Shown here piece by piece: positions 41,363 through 50,326 of a stretch of DNA of 64,000 nucleotides. The DNA lies in the NCBI GenBank assembly GCA_002316315.1, contig DCDG01000037.1, positions 96,554 to 160,553 of the forward strand, written 5' to 3'. This stretch comes from Candidatus Aminicenantes bacterium UBA1061 (GTDB lineage Bacteria; Acidobacteriota; Aminicenantia; Aminicenantales; Saccharicenantaceae). Below the pieces are notes generated by a model. It was not told where the DNA came from. It ran no database searches and saw only the letters and a program-made list of their open reading frames with translations. The first letter of the stretch is position 1, and each line of letters starts with the position of its first letter. Both the position numbers and the translations under genes were made by a program.

Positions 41363-42820
41363 ATGAAAAAGTTTCTTCAGTCCAATTTTGTGCATCGGGA
41401 GCTATTTGTTCGCCTTTTTGGTCATGATATCTATGCAGTCGGGGGGTTCGTACGCGATTTGTTGCTTAACCGGCCACCTCATGAAGTTGATCTCCTTATT
41501 CAAGGCCATCCCTTAGAGGAAATTATTGACAGGCTCAGACCATATGGCCGGGTTGACCTGGTCGGCAGGAGTTTTGGAGTAATAAAATTAACTATTGATG
41601 GACGCACCTATGATCTGGCTCTTCCCCGCAAAGACCAGCCATTGGGTGGAACTCAGGAAGCAGGCCGGAAACATAAGGATTTCCTGATCGAGGCCGATCC
41701 CTTCCTGCCTCTGGAAAAAGATCTGGAAAGACGAGATTTCCGATGCAACAGCCTGGCCCTCCGTCTGGTTGACGGGAAAATAATTGATCCCTTTAATGGC
41801 CAGGCCGATATTGAGCAAAAGATTATCCGGCTGACCAATCCCCGCTCCTTCCCTGACGATCCCTTGCGCGTCCTGCGGGCGGCCAGATTTGCTTCTGTTC
41901 TTGAGTTCAGGATTGATCACGAGATTTACCTGGCTGCCAAAGAGATTGATCTGGGCGGACTGAGTGTAGAAAGGGTTAACGAAGAACTGTTCAAAATACT
42001 CCTTCAGTCGTCCCGGCCATCCCGCGGTTTACAGGAAATGCTCAAATTGACGGTTATCAAACAACTTTTCCCCGAGCTCTATCGCTGCAGCCTGTCAATT
42101 CAAGATTCATATTTTCATCCAGAAAAGGACGAAGCAGGCCATCACACGGTCTGGGCTCACCTCCTACTGTCAGTTGATCAGGCCAGAGTCATCAGCCGGC
42201 TGGCCGGCCTGGAAACGACCAGAGAGTTAGCCTTGCTGCTGGCTGCTCTTTATCATGATGTCGGCAAACCAGCCACGGCCGACTGGGAATACAAGAAGGA
42301 CAGACTGGTCATCACCAATAACGGGCATGATATTTTAAGTGAGAAGATCGCTAAGAAATTTTTTTCGCGCCAGAAACTCTTTTCCTGGAATGGCTTTAAC
42401 CTTCAAGCCGTAGTTCCCATGATCATCCGTCACCACCATCGGGTTTCAGAGTTATGGCTTAACCGGGCCAACGTCACCAAGAAAGCCTTCAACCGACTGG
42501 CCGCCGCTGTTAAAGGCGAAATTGATCTTTTGATTTATCTCGATGCGGCTGACCGGGCTGGCCGCAAGAAAAAGCTGGTCACCGGGCTGGACCGGCAGGC
42601 TATCTGGTTATTTAAAAAATTTACGGAATTAAAGATAAATAAAGAATCGATTAAACCTCTAATCATGGGCCGCGACCTTATTAAACTCGGTGTCGCTCCC
42701 GGTCCAGCTATGGGTCAGCTGCTTAAAAAACTCTACCATTATCAGCTCGATAACCGTTTCGAGACCAGAGCTGAAGGACTCAAACTGGCTAAAAAATTAA
42801 TTGAGGAGAAAAAGCCATGA
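41363..42820 (+). CDS. cca: CCA-adding/poly(A) polymerase-type tRNA nucleotidyltransferase with HD domain
   Basis: 485 aa from ATG 41363 (a GTG three bases earlier is equally possible). Class II nucleotidyltransferase head: YAVGGFVRDLLLNRPPHEVDLLI with the metal-binding DxD-like EVD, RRDFRCNSLAL, DPLRVLRAARFAS. Then an HD phosphohydrolase-like domain (ALYHDVGKPATADWE, IRHHHRV). It adds or repairs the tRNA 3' CCA end, or adds poly(A); the two are hard to separate by sequence. The stop overlaps the galE start (ATGA). Confidence 0.9.
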   Translation: MKKFLQSNFVHRELFVRLFGHDIYAVGGFVRDLLLNRPPHEVDLLIQGHPLEEIIDRLRPYGRVDLVGRSFGVIKLTIDGRTYDLALPRKDQPLGGTQEAGRKHKDFLIEADPFLPLEKDLERRDFRCNSLALRLVDGKIIDPFNGQADIEQKIIRLTNPRSFPDDPLRVLRAARFASVLEFRIDHEIYLAAKEIDLGGLSVERVNEELFKILLQSSRPSRGLQEMLKLTVIKQLFPELYRCSLSIQDSYFHPEKDEAGHHTVWAHLLLSVDQARVISRLAGLETTRELALLLAALYHDVGKPATADWEYKKDRLVITNNGHDILSEKIAKKFFSRQKLFSWNGFNLQAVVPMIIRHHHRVSELWLNRANVTKKAFNRLAAAVKGEIDLLIYLDAADRAGRKKKLVTGLDRQAIWLFKKFTELKINKESIKPLIMGRDLIKLGVAPGPAMGQLLKKLYHYQLDNRFETRAEGLKLAKKLIEEKKP

Positions 42821-43815
42821 GAGTTCTGGTCACCGGAGGTGCTGGTTATATTGGCTCTCATACTGTTAAAGAGCTTCTCAACAGAAATGACGAGGTGATT
42901 ATTTTTGATAATTTTAGCTCAGGCCGGGAAGAGCTAATTGTCGGGGGTAAAGTGATCAGAGGCGACCTGTGGTCGAAAGAAGACATCCAGCAGGCCCTAA
43001 AAGCTTACCAGCCTGAAGCTGTTCTGCACTTTGCCTCTTTGATTCAGGTGGCTGAATCTTATGCTCATCCGGCTAAATATTACAACCACAACCTGAGGAC
43101 CACGCTTAATCTGCTCGATTGCCTGCTGGAGTTTAAGATCAGATATTTTATTTTTTCTTCGAGTGCTGCTGTCTATGGACAACCCCTTAAGACGCCAATT
43201 CCTGAAGAGCATCCACTTAATCCAATCAACCCTTATGGGGCCACCAAGTTTATGGTGGAAAGGATGCTCCAGGACTATGATCGTGCTTATGGACTGAAAT
43301 ACATTTCACTTCGCTATTTTAATGCTGCCGGAGCTGATCCAGAGGGTCAGCTGGGAGAATGCCATCAACCAGAAACCCATTTGATTCCCAATCTGCTTCT
43401 CTACTTCCTGGGGAAAAAAGAAAATTTTATGGTCTACGGCTATGATTTCCCGACACGGGATGGGACAGCTATCCGAGATTATATTCATGTGACCGATCTG
43501 GCCAGGGCCCACGTTCTGGCTCTGGATAGGCTGGTCAGTGAAAACAGCAGTCAGGTTCTCAATCTTGGCTCGAGCCGCGGTTATTCTGTTCTCGAAGTCA
43601 TCAAGGAAACTGAGCGGGTGACCGGCCTGACCAGGCCCATAAACTTTGGCCAGAGGCGAGAGGGAGATGTACCAGTACTTTTAGCTTCAAGCGAAAAGGC
43701 TGAGAAATATCTTGACTGGCAAAGGAAATACTCAGAGCTTTACACAATTATCAAAACTGCCTGGGAGTGGCACCGGAGTCATCAGATCGGCAGAGCCCAG
43801 TCAGGCCAGTGTTGA
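42817..43815 (+). CDS. galE: UDP-glucose 4-epimerase
   Basis: 332 aa short-chain dehydrogenase. NAD loop GGAGYIGSH (7-15), SSSAAVYG (114-121), catalytic Y140-x3-K144 (NPYGATKFM), RYFNAAGADPEG and TRDGTAIRDYIHVTDLARAH. Interconverts UDP-glucose and UDP-galactose for envelope glycans or galactose use. It is coupled to cca by a 4-bp overlap, though the pair has no evident shared pathway. Close homologues acting on UDP-GlcNAc cannot be excluded. Confidence 0.92.
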   Translation: MRVLVTGGAGYIGSHTVKELLNRNDEVIIFDNFSSGREELIVGGKVIRGDLWSKEDIQQALKAYQPEAVLHFASLIQVAESYAHPAKYYNHNLRTTLNLLDCLLEFKIRYFIFSSSAAVYGQPLKTPIPEEHPLNPINPYGATKFMVERMLQDYDRAYGLKYISLRYFNAAGADPEGQLGECHQPETHLIPNLLLYFLGKKENFMVYGYDFPTRDGTAIRDYIHVTDLARAHVLALDRLVSENSSQVLNLGSSRGYSVLEVIKETERVTGLTRPINFGQRREGDVPVLLASSEKAEKYLDWQRKYSELYTIIKTAWEWHRSHQIGRAQSGQC

Positions 43816-43863
43816 TTTAAGTGCAGTTTTGATGCTATAAATTAAATATCATCTTAAATTATT

Positions 43864-45555
43864 ATGAGAGTATGTAAAATGACTGATGGTAAATCAATTA
43901 TAAGAATTTTTTCTCCGGCCCTTATTATAATCTTACTGGTAGCCGGCTGTTCTTCTAATCGGAGCCAGACACCGGTAAAACAGACCCCGGCGGTCGTTGT
44001 TGAGTCAAACGTCGGGAAAGATCCAGTCAAACAACCAGCGGAGAACAAAAATCAGAACCTGACTTCGGCCCAGACGAGTTCCTCCGGCGCTGAACTTCAA
44101 TCTGAAGCGCTGTCCATGGAAGGAGAATCTCAGGAGAATGGCTCACTCACCGAAGAGGTCTATGCCCTCTATCAAGAGGCTCAGGTGGCACTGGAGAAAG
44201 GAGAGCTTGACCAGGCACTGGCCAGTCTGGATAAAGCCTATGCCGCCCTGCTAAAAATCGAAGCTTCTCCAGGCTCACCACTCGATCAGGAAAAAAACGA
44301 TTTGAGAATCTTACTTGTCCAGAAAATCCAGCAGGTTTATGCTTTTCGGCTGACACCACCTGGTATCAATCATAAAACCATTCCACTCATAGAAAATAAC
44401 TGGGTTCTATCGGAAATAAAATCATTTCAAACTGTAGAAAAGAGATTTTTTGAAGAGTCTTATGCCAGATCCGGGCTCTTCCGGCCGATGATCGTCGAAG
44501 AACTGAAAAAAGCCGGTTTGCCGGAAGAACTTTCCTGGTTGCCCCTGATAGAAAGTGGTTTTAAACCAAGAGCCTTATCACGAGCCAGAGCTCTCGGCCT
44601 GTGGCAGTTTATCGCCTCCACCGGTTACAGGTATGGTCTAAAAAGGGACAAGTATATTGACGAGAGAATGGATCCGGTTAAATCAACCAGAGCAGCTATT
44701 AAATACCTCAGTGAGCTGCATGATTTCTTCGGTGACTGGACCACGGCTATCGCTTCTTATAATTGCGGCGAAATTAGAGTTCAGAGTGTTATCCGTAATC
44801 AAAAAATTGATTATCTCGACAACTTTTGGGATTTGTTTTCCAACTTGCCTTATGAGACTGCCCGCTATGTGCCCAGGTTTATTGCCACTGTTTTGATAGT
44901 AGAAAACCCTGAAGAATATGGCTTCAACCTGCCTGCTGTTTATTCTCCCTTATCTTTCGAAACAGTCAGTTTGACCAAACCGGTTAAACTTTCTGTTCTG
45001 GCCTCAAAACTTGGCCTGCAGACGGATCTTTTGAGTCAGCTTAATCCAGAGTTAAGATATGACTCAACTCCCAATTATCCTTATGAGCTGCGGGTGCCTG
45101 CCGGTTATGGGGAACAAACCATGGCCTGTTTGAATGACTTACCTAACTGGATTCCTCCTGATGTGGTTTATGGCTGGCATACGGTTAAAAAGGGAGAAAC
45201 TCTTGGCTTGATTGCCCGCCGTTATCGTACCTCAGTCGATGCTATTGTCAGGTTAAATAATCTCAAAAATTCAAGGCTTATTTACCCCGGGCAGCGACTG
45301 AGGATACCAGGTCAGGGGAATGATTTAGCCTCAGCTGACGAGACCGGTCAGGCAGCAACCAGTTCAACTCAAGCATCAAGCCAGACCAGTCAACGGGGAT
45401 CAGGGCAGGATGTCAATTATGTCGTTAAACCAGGTGATACCCTCTATGAGATAGCTCGCACCTATGGGCTGAGTGTAGATAAAATCAAAAAGGATAATAA
45501 TCTCGAGAGCGACCTGCTGAGTGTCGGTCAGAAATTAACCATTCGCTTTAACTGA
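43864..45555 (+). CDS. MltD-like membrane-bound lytic transglycosylase with LysM domains
   Basis: 563 aa lipoprotein: lipobox LVAGC with the lipidated C29. A Gln/Ser/Thr linker and a TPR-like helical pair (about 96-135, ALYQEAQVALEKGELDQAL) precede the SLT/Goose-lysozyme-like domain (about 205-340) with catalytic E230 (LIESGF), RALGLWQFI and AIASYNCGE. Two clear C-terminal LysM domains follow (HTVKKGETLGLIARRY and YVVKPGDTLYEIARTY) after a degenerate one. Cleaves glycan strands to 1,6-anhydroMurNAc at the outer-membrane side. An in-frame ATG 15 bases downstream is an alternative start. Confidence 0.93.
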   Translation: MRVCKMTDGKSIIRIFSPALIIILLVAGCSSNRSQTPVKQTPAVVVESNVGKDPVKQPAENKNQNLTSAQTSSSGAELQSEALSMEGESQENGSLTEEVYALYQEAQVALEKGELDQALASLDKAYAALLKIEASPGSPLDQEKNDLRILLVQKIQQVYAFRLTPPGINHKTIPLIENNWVLSEIKSFQTVEKRFFEESYARSGLFRPMIVEELKKAGLPEELSWLPLIESGFKPRALSRARALGLWQFIASTGYRYGLKRDKYIDERMDPVKSTRAAIKYLSELHDFFGDWTTAIASYNCGEIRVQSVIRNQKIDYLDNFWDLFSNLPYETARYVPRFIATVLIVENPEEYGFNLPAVYSPLSFETVSLTKPVKLSVLASKLGLQTDLLSQLNPELRYDSTPNYPYELRVPAGYGEQTMACLNDLPNWIPPDVVYGWHTVKKGETLGLIARRYRTSVDAIVRLNNLKNSRLIYPGQRLRIPGQGNDLASADETGQAATSSTQASSQTSQRGSGQDVNYVVKPGDTLYEIARTYGLSVDKIKKDNNLESDLLSVGQKLTIRFN

Positions 45556-45592
45556 TTGAAGTTATTGGTCAAGATTCAGGAGGGAGGTTGAT

Positions 45593-46522
45593 ATGGCAGG
45601 ATTTTCTAAAAATCGAAAATTTACCTGCATTTTCATGGCCTTGTTAATCATCACTGTCTCTGCTGGTCAGCTTGGTGCCGATGATAAGGCTATTTTGCTC
45701 GAAAAACGTCTGATTAACGAGATAAAAATGGTTAATGATCAGCTCGATGGCGTGCTGGGACTGGCCATAAAGGACTTATCTACCGGCCGGACAATTTTTA
45801 TCAATGAAAATGAAATATTCCCACAGGCCAGCTCGATAAAAATTGCCATCCTCCTTGAGGTCTTGAAACAGGCAGATGAAGGTCAGTTAAAGCTTGATGA
45901 TTTCATCAATCTGACGGCAGAGGCCAAGGTCGGAGGAGGGCTTATTCTGGTTTACCTTGGTTATCCTTCCCTTAAGTTGTCGATCCGCGATCTGTGTGTC
46001 CTGATGGTGGTTCTATCCGATAACACCGCTACTAACCTGTTGATAGACCGGGTTGGTATGAAAAATGTCAATAGCCGCCTGCAGTCGATGGGCCTTAAAA
46101 AGACCAAACTTCAGCGCAAAATGATGGACGTAAAAGCGGCCGATGAAGGCCGGGAAAATCTGTCCACGCCACTTGAGATGATGACTCTGCTGGACAAAAT
46201 CTATAAAGGGCCTATTCTATCTCCCGGCATGAGGCAGGAATTCTTTAATATTCTTTCACTTCCCAAGGAAAGTCCGCTGCAGCAGGCTGTGCCAGAGGGC
46301 ATTGTAGTAGCTGACAAGCCCGGGGAGCTCGAAGCTGTTCGCTGCAATTCCGGTCTGGTCTTTCTAAAAAAGCATCCCTATATCATTTGTGTTATGACAA
46401 CTTATCTTAAATCGGAAGCAGATGGCAATGCCGCCATTAAAAAGATTGGCCAACTGACTTTCAGCTATTTCGACCGCCTGGAGCGGTCAAGCGAACATGG
46501 CCGGATCGTTTCAGAAAAATAA
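45593..46522 (+). CDS. Exported class A beta-lactamase-fold serine hydrolase
   Basis: 309 aa with signal peptide (about 1-28). The active-site motifs of class A enzymes are present: S80-x-x-K83 (SSIK), S142-D143-N144, E185-x3-N189 at the Glu166/Asn170 position, but KPG (242-244) instead of KTG/KSG. The altered third motif and the location between murein enzymes make a peptidoglycan hydrolase or D,D-peptidase-like role as plausible as penicillin hydrolysis. Very strong SD (AGGAGGGAGG). Downstream of the lytic transglycosylase by 37 bp, probably the same operon. Confidence 0.82.
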   Translation: MAGFSKNRKFTCIFMALLIITVSAGQLGADDKAILLEKRLINEIKMVNDQLDGVLGLAIKDLSTGRTIFINENEIFPQASSIKIAILLEVLKQADEGQLKLDDFINLTAEAKVGGGLILVYLGYPSLKLSIRDLCVLMVVLSDNTATNLLIDRVGMKNVNSRLQSMGLKKTKLQRKMMDVKAADEGRENLSTPLEMMTLLDKIYKGPILSPGMRQEFFNILSLPKESPLQQAVPEGIVVADKPGELEAVRCNSGLVFLKKHPYIICVMTTYLKSEADGNAAIKKIGQLTFSYFDRLERSSEHGRIVSEK

Positions 46523-46568
46523 ACTCAGTTACAAATCTATAAAGCGGCCACTTAGCTTATCGGTTAGC

Positions 46569-47702
46569 TTACCAGAGGGGAACAGCCGGCTCGACGCCCA
46601 GACCCGGTTTATCAGAAAGCAGCCAGCGATCGCCCTGGAGCTTTAATCCCCGGAAAGGATCATTATTGATCAGTAAATTTCCATCCAGATCAGCATAATC
46701 AAAAAGAGGACAGAGAGTGGCCGCAGCCGAAATAGCCAGTGAGCTTTCGATCATACAGCCAATCATTAATTTTAAATCAAGAGACCTGGCCACCGCCACC
46801 AGCCTCAGGGCTTCCTGCAGGCCTCCGCATTTCATCAGCTTGATATTTATGCCATGAAAAGCTGAAGCCAGCGCTGGCACATCATGAATCTTATGCACAC
46901 TTTCATCGGCTATGATGGGAATCCTGACCCGCTCCTTGAGCCAGCGATAATCATCGAGGTTATCCGCCGGCATAGGTTGTTCGACAAATTGTACCCCTTT
47001 ATCCGCCAGCCAGTTAATCATGTCCAGAGCCTGCTGCCTGTCCTTCCAGCCTTCATTGACGTCAACCCGGATTGGCCGGTCAGTTACCTCTCTCAAGCCC
47101 TCAATAATCTTTCTATCATCTTTAGAACCGAGTTTTATCTTGAGGACCTGAAAATCTTTCGCCTCCAGAACAGTTTTTTGCATAACCGGCACTTCGGCCA
47201 TGCTAATGGAAAAGGTAGTAGGAACTGTTTTATTCTTATTGATGCCAAAATATTTATACAACGGAATTTTCAGGCTTTTGCCCACCCAGTCGAGAATGGC
47301 CATATCCAGGGCAGCCTTGGCCGCATTCTGGCCAGGAGCCAGTTGGTTAACTTCATGCCAGCGTTCCTGAAACTCCCACAGATCCTTCTCAAGAATAGGT
47401 CTGGCTTTCTCTATAAAAGCCTGGTTGCTCTCAGCGCTTTCTTCATACCTGGGAATAGGCGCTGCTTCCCCGTAGCCAATCAGCCCGTCCCGCTCCAGCT
47501 TGACCAGAACATTCCGCCTGGTGTCCCACGTACCACGCGACAGGGTCCAGGCCTGACGTAGCTGCAGTTCATAGATTCTTGTTGTAATTTTAGTCCGGCC
47601 AGAACTAACGGTTTTCTCCAAAAAACCGGCTGATAAAGGATTAACTAAAAAAGAAGAAACCATAATAGTGCCAGAGGTTTTAAAAAATTCCTTGCGATCC
47701 AT
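46569..47702 (-). CDS. Exported dipeptide epimerase (L-Ala-D/L-Glu epimerase type)
   Basis: 377 aa enolase-superfamily (MLE/MR) enzyme. The base pair KIKLG and KLMKCGG, the metal ligands in DVNEGW, EQPMP and ADES, and the C-terminal DLDGNLL that marks dipeptide epimerases are all visible. It would epimerise the D-Glu residue of murein dipeptides, allowing use as L-Ala-L-Glu. The ATG at 47702 is preferred over one at 47717 because AAGGAGGG lies between them. The N-terminus (DRKEFFKTSG then a hydrophobic run) resembles a Tat signal with R-K in place of R-R, unusual for a normally cytosolic enzyme. Confidence 0.87.
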   Translation of the reverse strand: MDRKEFFKTSGTIMVSSFLVNPLSAGFLEKTVSSGRTKITTRIYELQLRQAWTLSRGTWDTRRNVLVKLERDGLIGYGEAAPIPRYEESAESNQAFIEKARPILEKDLWEFQERWHEVNQLAPGQNAAKAALDMAILDWVGKSLKIPLYKYFGINKNKTVPTTFSISMAEVPVMQKTVLEAKDFQVLKIKLGSKDDRKIIEGLREVTDRPIRVDVNEGWKDRQQALDMINWLADKGVQFVEQPMPADNLDDYRWLKERVRIPIIADESVHKIHDVPALASAFHGINIKLMKCGGLQEALRLVAVARSLDLKLMIGCMIESSLAISAAATLCPLFDYADLDGNLLINNDPFRGLKLQGDRWLLSDKPGLGVEPAVPLW

Positions 47703-47722
47703 TTTTCCCTCCTTCATGCTTC

Positions 47723-47751
47723 AATATATAAAATCAATTTCCCTTTTCCAA
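47723..47751 (-). promoter_or_regulatory. Promoter for the dipeptide epimerase gene
   Basis: On the minus strand TTGGAA (47746-47751), 17-bp spacer, TATATT (47723-47728). The start point falls near 47716, after the distal ATG, which supports translation from 47702. Confidence 0.5.
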
Positions 47752-47763
47752 GCCAAAAATATT

Positions 47764-47791
47764 TTGCTGCCTGGCGCTTTTTTAATATAAT
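47764..47791 (+). promoter_or_regulatory. Promoter for the NlpC/P60 gene
   Basis: TTGCTG (47764-47769), 16-bp spacer, TATAAT (47786-47791), about 30 bp before the start codon; divergent from the epimerase promoter. Confidence 0.55.
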
Positions 47792-47821
47792 ATATTTAAT
47801 AGTCTTATCCTGGAGGTTGTG

Positions 47822-48724
47822 ATGGACAGAAGAATTATTTCATTTGTTTCCGCCATTTTTTTAACTTTTTTAACCACTTGTCTTTATGCCCAGGCTGAGA
47901 CCGCTCAGGGAGTCGTTACTCAATCGGTAGAAAATATGTTCTCTAAACCGAGTACAAAGCTGGATGTGGTTAGCCAGGCTCTACTTGGCACCACGGTTAA
48001 AATTCTAAAGACTGAAAAAGATGAGCAGGGAAAAGATTGGTATTATATCGAAACGCCTGATACCTATCAGGGCTGGATTGACAGCCGGGCCATCAGACTA
48101 TATAAGCCAGGTGAAAAGCCCTATGCTGCTAGCGGCCAGGTGATCGAAATTACCAGCCTGATGGCTTTTGTTTATGCCACACCTGATGTGACTGAACAAA
48201 AGCCTCTAAAAATGGCTCCCATCAGCACGGTCCTCGAAATCGGTCAGCCTGAAGAGCGGTGGGTAGCGGTTACTTTGCCCTGTGGACACAAAGGCTTCAT
48301 CCAGGTCGGTGACGGTGAAATCAAACAGGCCCCGTTTAAACGGTCCAGGTTAAGTCCTGAACAGATGGTGGCACTGGCTATAAGATTTCTTGGAATTCCT
48401 TATCTGTGGGGCGGAACGAGCCCGCTGGGGGTGGATTGTTCTGGCTTTGCCCAGTTAATTTACAGACTTAGCGGAGTGGAAATTCTGAGAGATGCCGGTA
48501 TTCAATACACCAGTTCCGGCCTGTTAGAAATTCCCAAAGGGCAGGAAAAAGCTGGAGATTTAATTTTCTTTGGTGGTAAAAGCATCAGCCACGTGGGAAT
48601 GATGATTAGCGACCATGAATTTATTCATGCCACCACCCACGAAAAACCGGTGGTTCAGATCTCGGGCCTGCGCGACGCTTACTGGCAGCGGATTTATCAG
48701 GGTTGCCGGCGAGCCCCGCAATGA
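47822..48724 (+). CDS. Exported NlpC/P60 endopeptidase with SH3-like domains
   Basis: 300 aa from the ATG at 47822, chosen over GTG 47819 because GGAGG lies five bases before it. Signal peptide (about 1-25), two bacterial SH3 domains (about 28-95 and 105-165), then NlpC/P60 (about 175-300) with catalytic C206 (GVDCSGFAQLI), H257 (ISHVGMMI) and H269 (EFIHATTH). Cuts the gamma-D-Glu-diaminopimelate bond of murein peptides. This domain order is that of YkfC, whose gene neighbours a dipeptide epimerase in Bacillus, as here. Confidence 0.93.
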   Translation: MDRRIISFVSAIFLTFLTTCLYAQAETAQGVVTQSVENMFSKPSTKLDVVSQALLGTTVKILKTEKDEQGKDWYYIETPDTYQGWIDSRAIRLYKPGEKPYAASGQVIEITSLMAFVYATPDVTEQKPLKMAPISTVLEIGQPEERWVAVTLPCGHKGFIQVGDGEIKQAPFKRSRLSPEQMVALAIRFLGIPYLWGGTSPLGVDCSGFAQLIYRLSGVEILRDAGIQYTSSGLLEIPKGQEKAGDLIFFGGKSISHVGMMISDHEFIHATTHEKPVVQISGLRDAYWQRIYQGCRRAPQ

Positions 48725-48806
48725 TTCTCGAAAAAACGGAGACAGGCAGAAATTAGCCCGGAATAATTAACAGAAAAAACTTTTACCATCACCAGAGATG
48801 AAGGAA

Positions 48807-48821
48807 GCCTGAGGGCCAGGC
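48807..48821 (-). terminator. Small hairpin downstream of rplQ
   Basis: GCCTG (48807-48811) pairs with CAGGC (48817-48821) about 20 bp after the rplQ stop; on the minus strand TTCCTTC follows. A short stem with a weak U-tract; possible end of the ribosomal operon. Confidence 0.35.
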
Positions 48822-48841
48822 AAAAAAGCAGAGGTTAATCT

Positions 48842-49252
48842 TTATTTGCCTGCTTTTGGACTGATTTTTTCTTTCTTTTTGGCTTTCTTTTTATATTCGG
48901 CGCCCAGGAGCTCAATCATAGCCATCTGAGCTCCATCTCCCGAGCGCAAGCCTAATTTGACAATTCTGGTATAGCCTCCCGGCCGCTCTTTAAACCTCGG
49001 ACCAAGTTCGGTGAATAATTTTTGTACGACCGATTCTTTAGTGATATAACCTAAAGCCCGCCTTCTTCCAGATAGAGTATCCTTCTTGCCGATAGTAATC
49101 AGCTTTTCGGCCACTGGCCTGGTTGCTTTGGCCTTGGCCAGGGTGGTTGTAACTCTTTCTTTCTCGAGTAAAGAAGTGGTCAGATTGCGAAGTAGAGCCC
49201 GGCGATGGGATGTATTGCGTCTTAGTTGATAGCGTTTAACCTGATGCCTCAT
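48842..49252 (-). CDS. rplQ: 50S ribosomal protein L17
   Basis: 136 aa; MRHQVKRYQLRRNTSHRRALLRNL and the YTRIVKLGLRSGDGAQMAMIEL-type end identify L17, at the peptide exit tunnel region of the large subunit. A Lys-rich tail of about 18 residues extends the usual ~118 aa. The start overlaps the rpoA stop by four bases. Last gene of the superoperon. Confidence 0.97.
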   Translation of the reverse strand: MRHQVKRYQLRRNTSHRRALLRNLTTSLLEKERVTTTLAKAKATRPVAEKLITIGKKDTLSGRRRALGYITKESVVQKLFTELGPRFKERPGGYTRIVKLGLRSGDGAQMAMIELLGAEYKKKAKKKEKISPKAGK

Positions 49253-50280
49253 GCTTCCAGCTCCTTATCATTCTTTCTCTCTTTTATTAAGTTTTGGATC
49301 TGCTCGAGCAGTTTCGGGTGAAGCTCAAGGTTTAAGCCCAGTCCAAGATTAGCCAGGGTTTCTTTGATCTCCATAAGGGATTTGCGGCCAAAATTCTTAG
49401 TTCTTAGCAGCTCTTCTTCAGTTTTCTGAACCAATTCATAAACATAGCTGATACCAGCCGCTCGAAGGCAGTTATTGGCTCTGACCGAAAGTTCCAGGTG
49501 ATCAATGCTATTAGCTAAAACCTCAATCATCTCAGCATAGGGTATCTCCTTGGTTGGAATAGCCGCTTCTTTCAGAACAGGCTCGTCAACGATATTAAGG
49601 AAAATGCTGAGATGCTCTCTTAGAATCTTTGCCGCTTGGGAAACGGCATCTCCAGGTTTAATCGCTCCGTTAGTCCAGACCTCCAGGGTCAAACTTTCAT
49701 AATCAATTTTTTTGCCTACCCGGGCAGGTTCGACAGTATAATTTACTCTGACTACGGGAGAGTGAGACGAATCGAGAGGAATAAAATCCACACTTAAATC
49801 ATCGCTATAGTTCTCGTCGGCACTCAGATAGCCACGGTTATTCCTGACAACCATTTCCATCTCCAGCTTGCCGTCAGTGTCCAGGCTGGCGATATGAAGA
49901 TCAGGGTTTAGTATTTCGACATCTGAATCATGAACAATATCCCTGGCTTTAACTTCGGCAGGACCTACTATCTTCAGTGTCATCCTTTTCGGCTCGTTGG
50001 TTTTCATCTTTAAAGGAATCATCTTTAAGTTCAGAATGATATGAGTTACATCTTCAACGACCCCGGGGATAGAGGAGAATTCATGAAGAACCCCTGCTAT
50101 TTTAACGGCAGTTATAGCTGCTCCATTGATAGATGACAGCAGCACCCGACGTAATGAATTGCCAATTGTAATCCCGTATCCACGCTCAAATGGCTGAGCT
50201 TTAAAGCGGCCATAAGTATCTGTTAACGTTTCATAATCACATTCCAAGTATCTTGGCTTCTGGAAACCAAGCTCGATCAT
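49249..50280 (-). CDS. rpoA: RNA polymerase alpha subunit
   Basis: 343 aa. N-terminal dimerisation domain (GRFKAQPFERGYGITIGNSLRRVLLSS, about 20-50) and the C-terminal domain (about 265-325: LELSVRANNCLRAAGI, the DNA- and activator-contacting helix-hairpin region with RTKNFGRKSLMEIKETL). The C-terminal tail is Lys/Glu-rich. Located between rpsD and rplQ as in most bacteria. Confidence 0.98.
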   Translation of the reverse strand: MIELGFQKPRYLECDYETLTDTYGRFKAQPFERGYGITIGNSLRRVLLSSINGAAITAVKIAGVLHEFSSIPGVVEDVTHIILNLKMIPLKMKTNEPKRMTLKIVGPAEVKARDIVHDSDVEILNPDLHIASLDTDGKLEMEMVVRNNRGYLSADENYSDDLSVDFIPLDSSHSPVVRVNYTVEPARVGKKIDYESLTLEVWTNGAIKPGDAVSQAAKILREHLSIFLNIVDEPVLKEAAIPTKEIPYAEMIEVLANSIDHLELSVRANNCLRAAGISYVYELVQKTEEELLRTKNFGRKSLMEIKETLANLGLGLNLELHPKLLEQIQNLIKERKNDKELEA

Positions 50281-50326
50281 GGTTCCTCCTTTTAAGGAAG
50301 GTTTAATTATGGAGCAGCCTTCCCTC

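Noticed and set aside
46884..47561. 225-codon open frame on the plus strand
   Set aside because: Antisense to the dipeptide epimerase; no SD or known motif.
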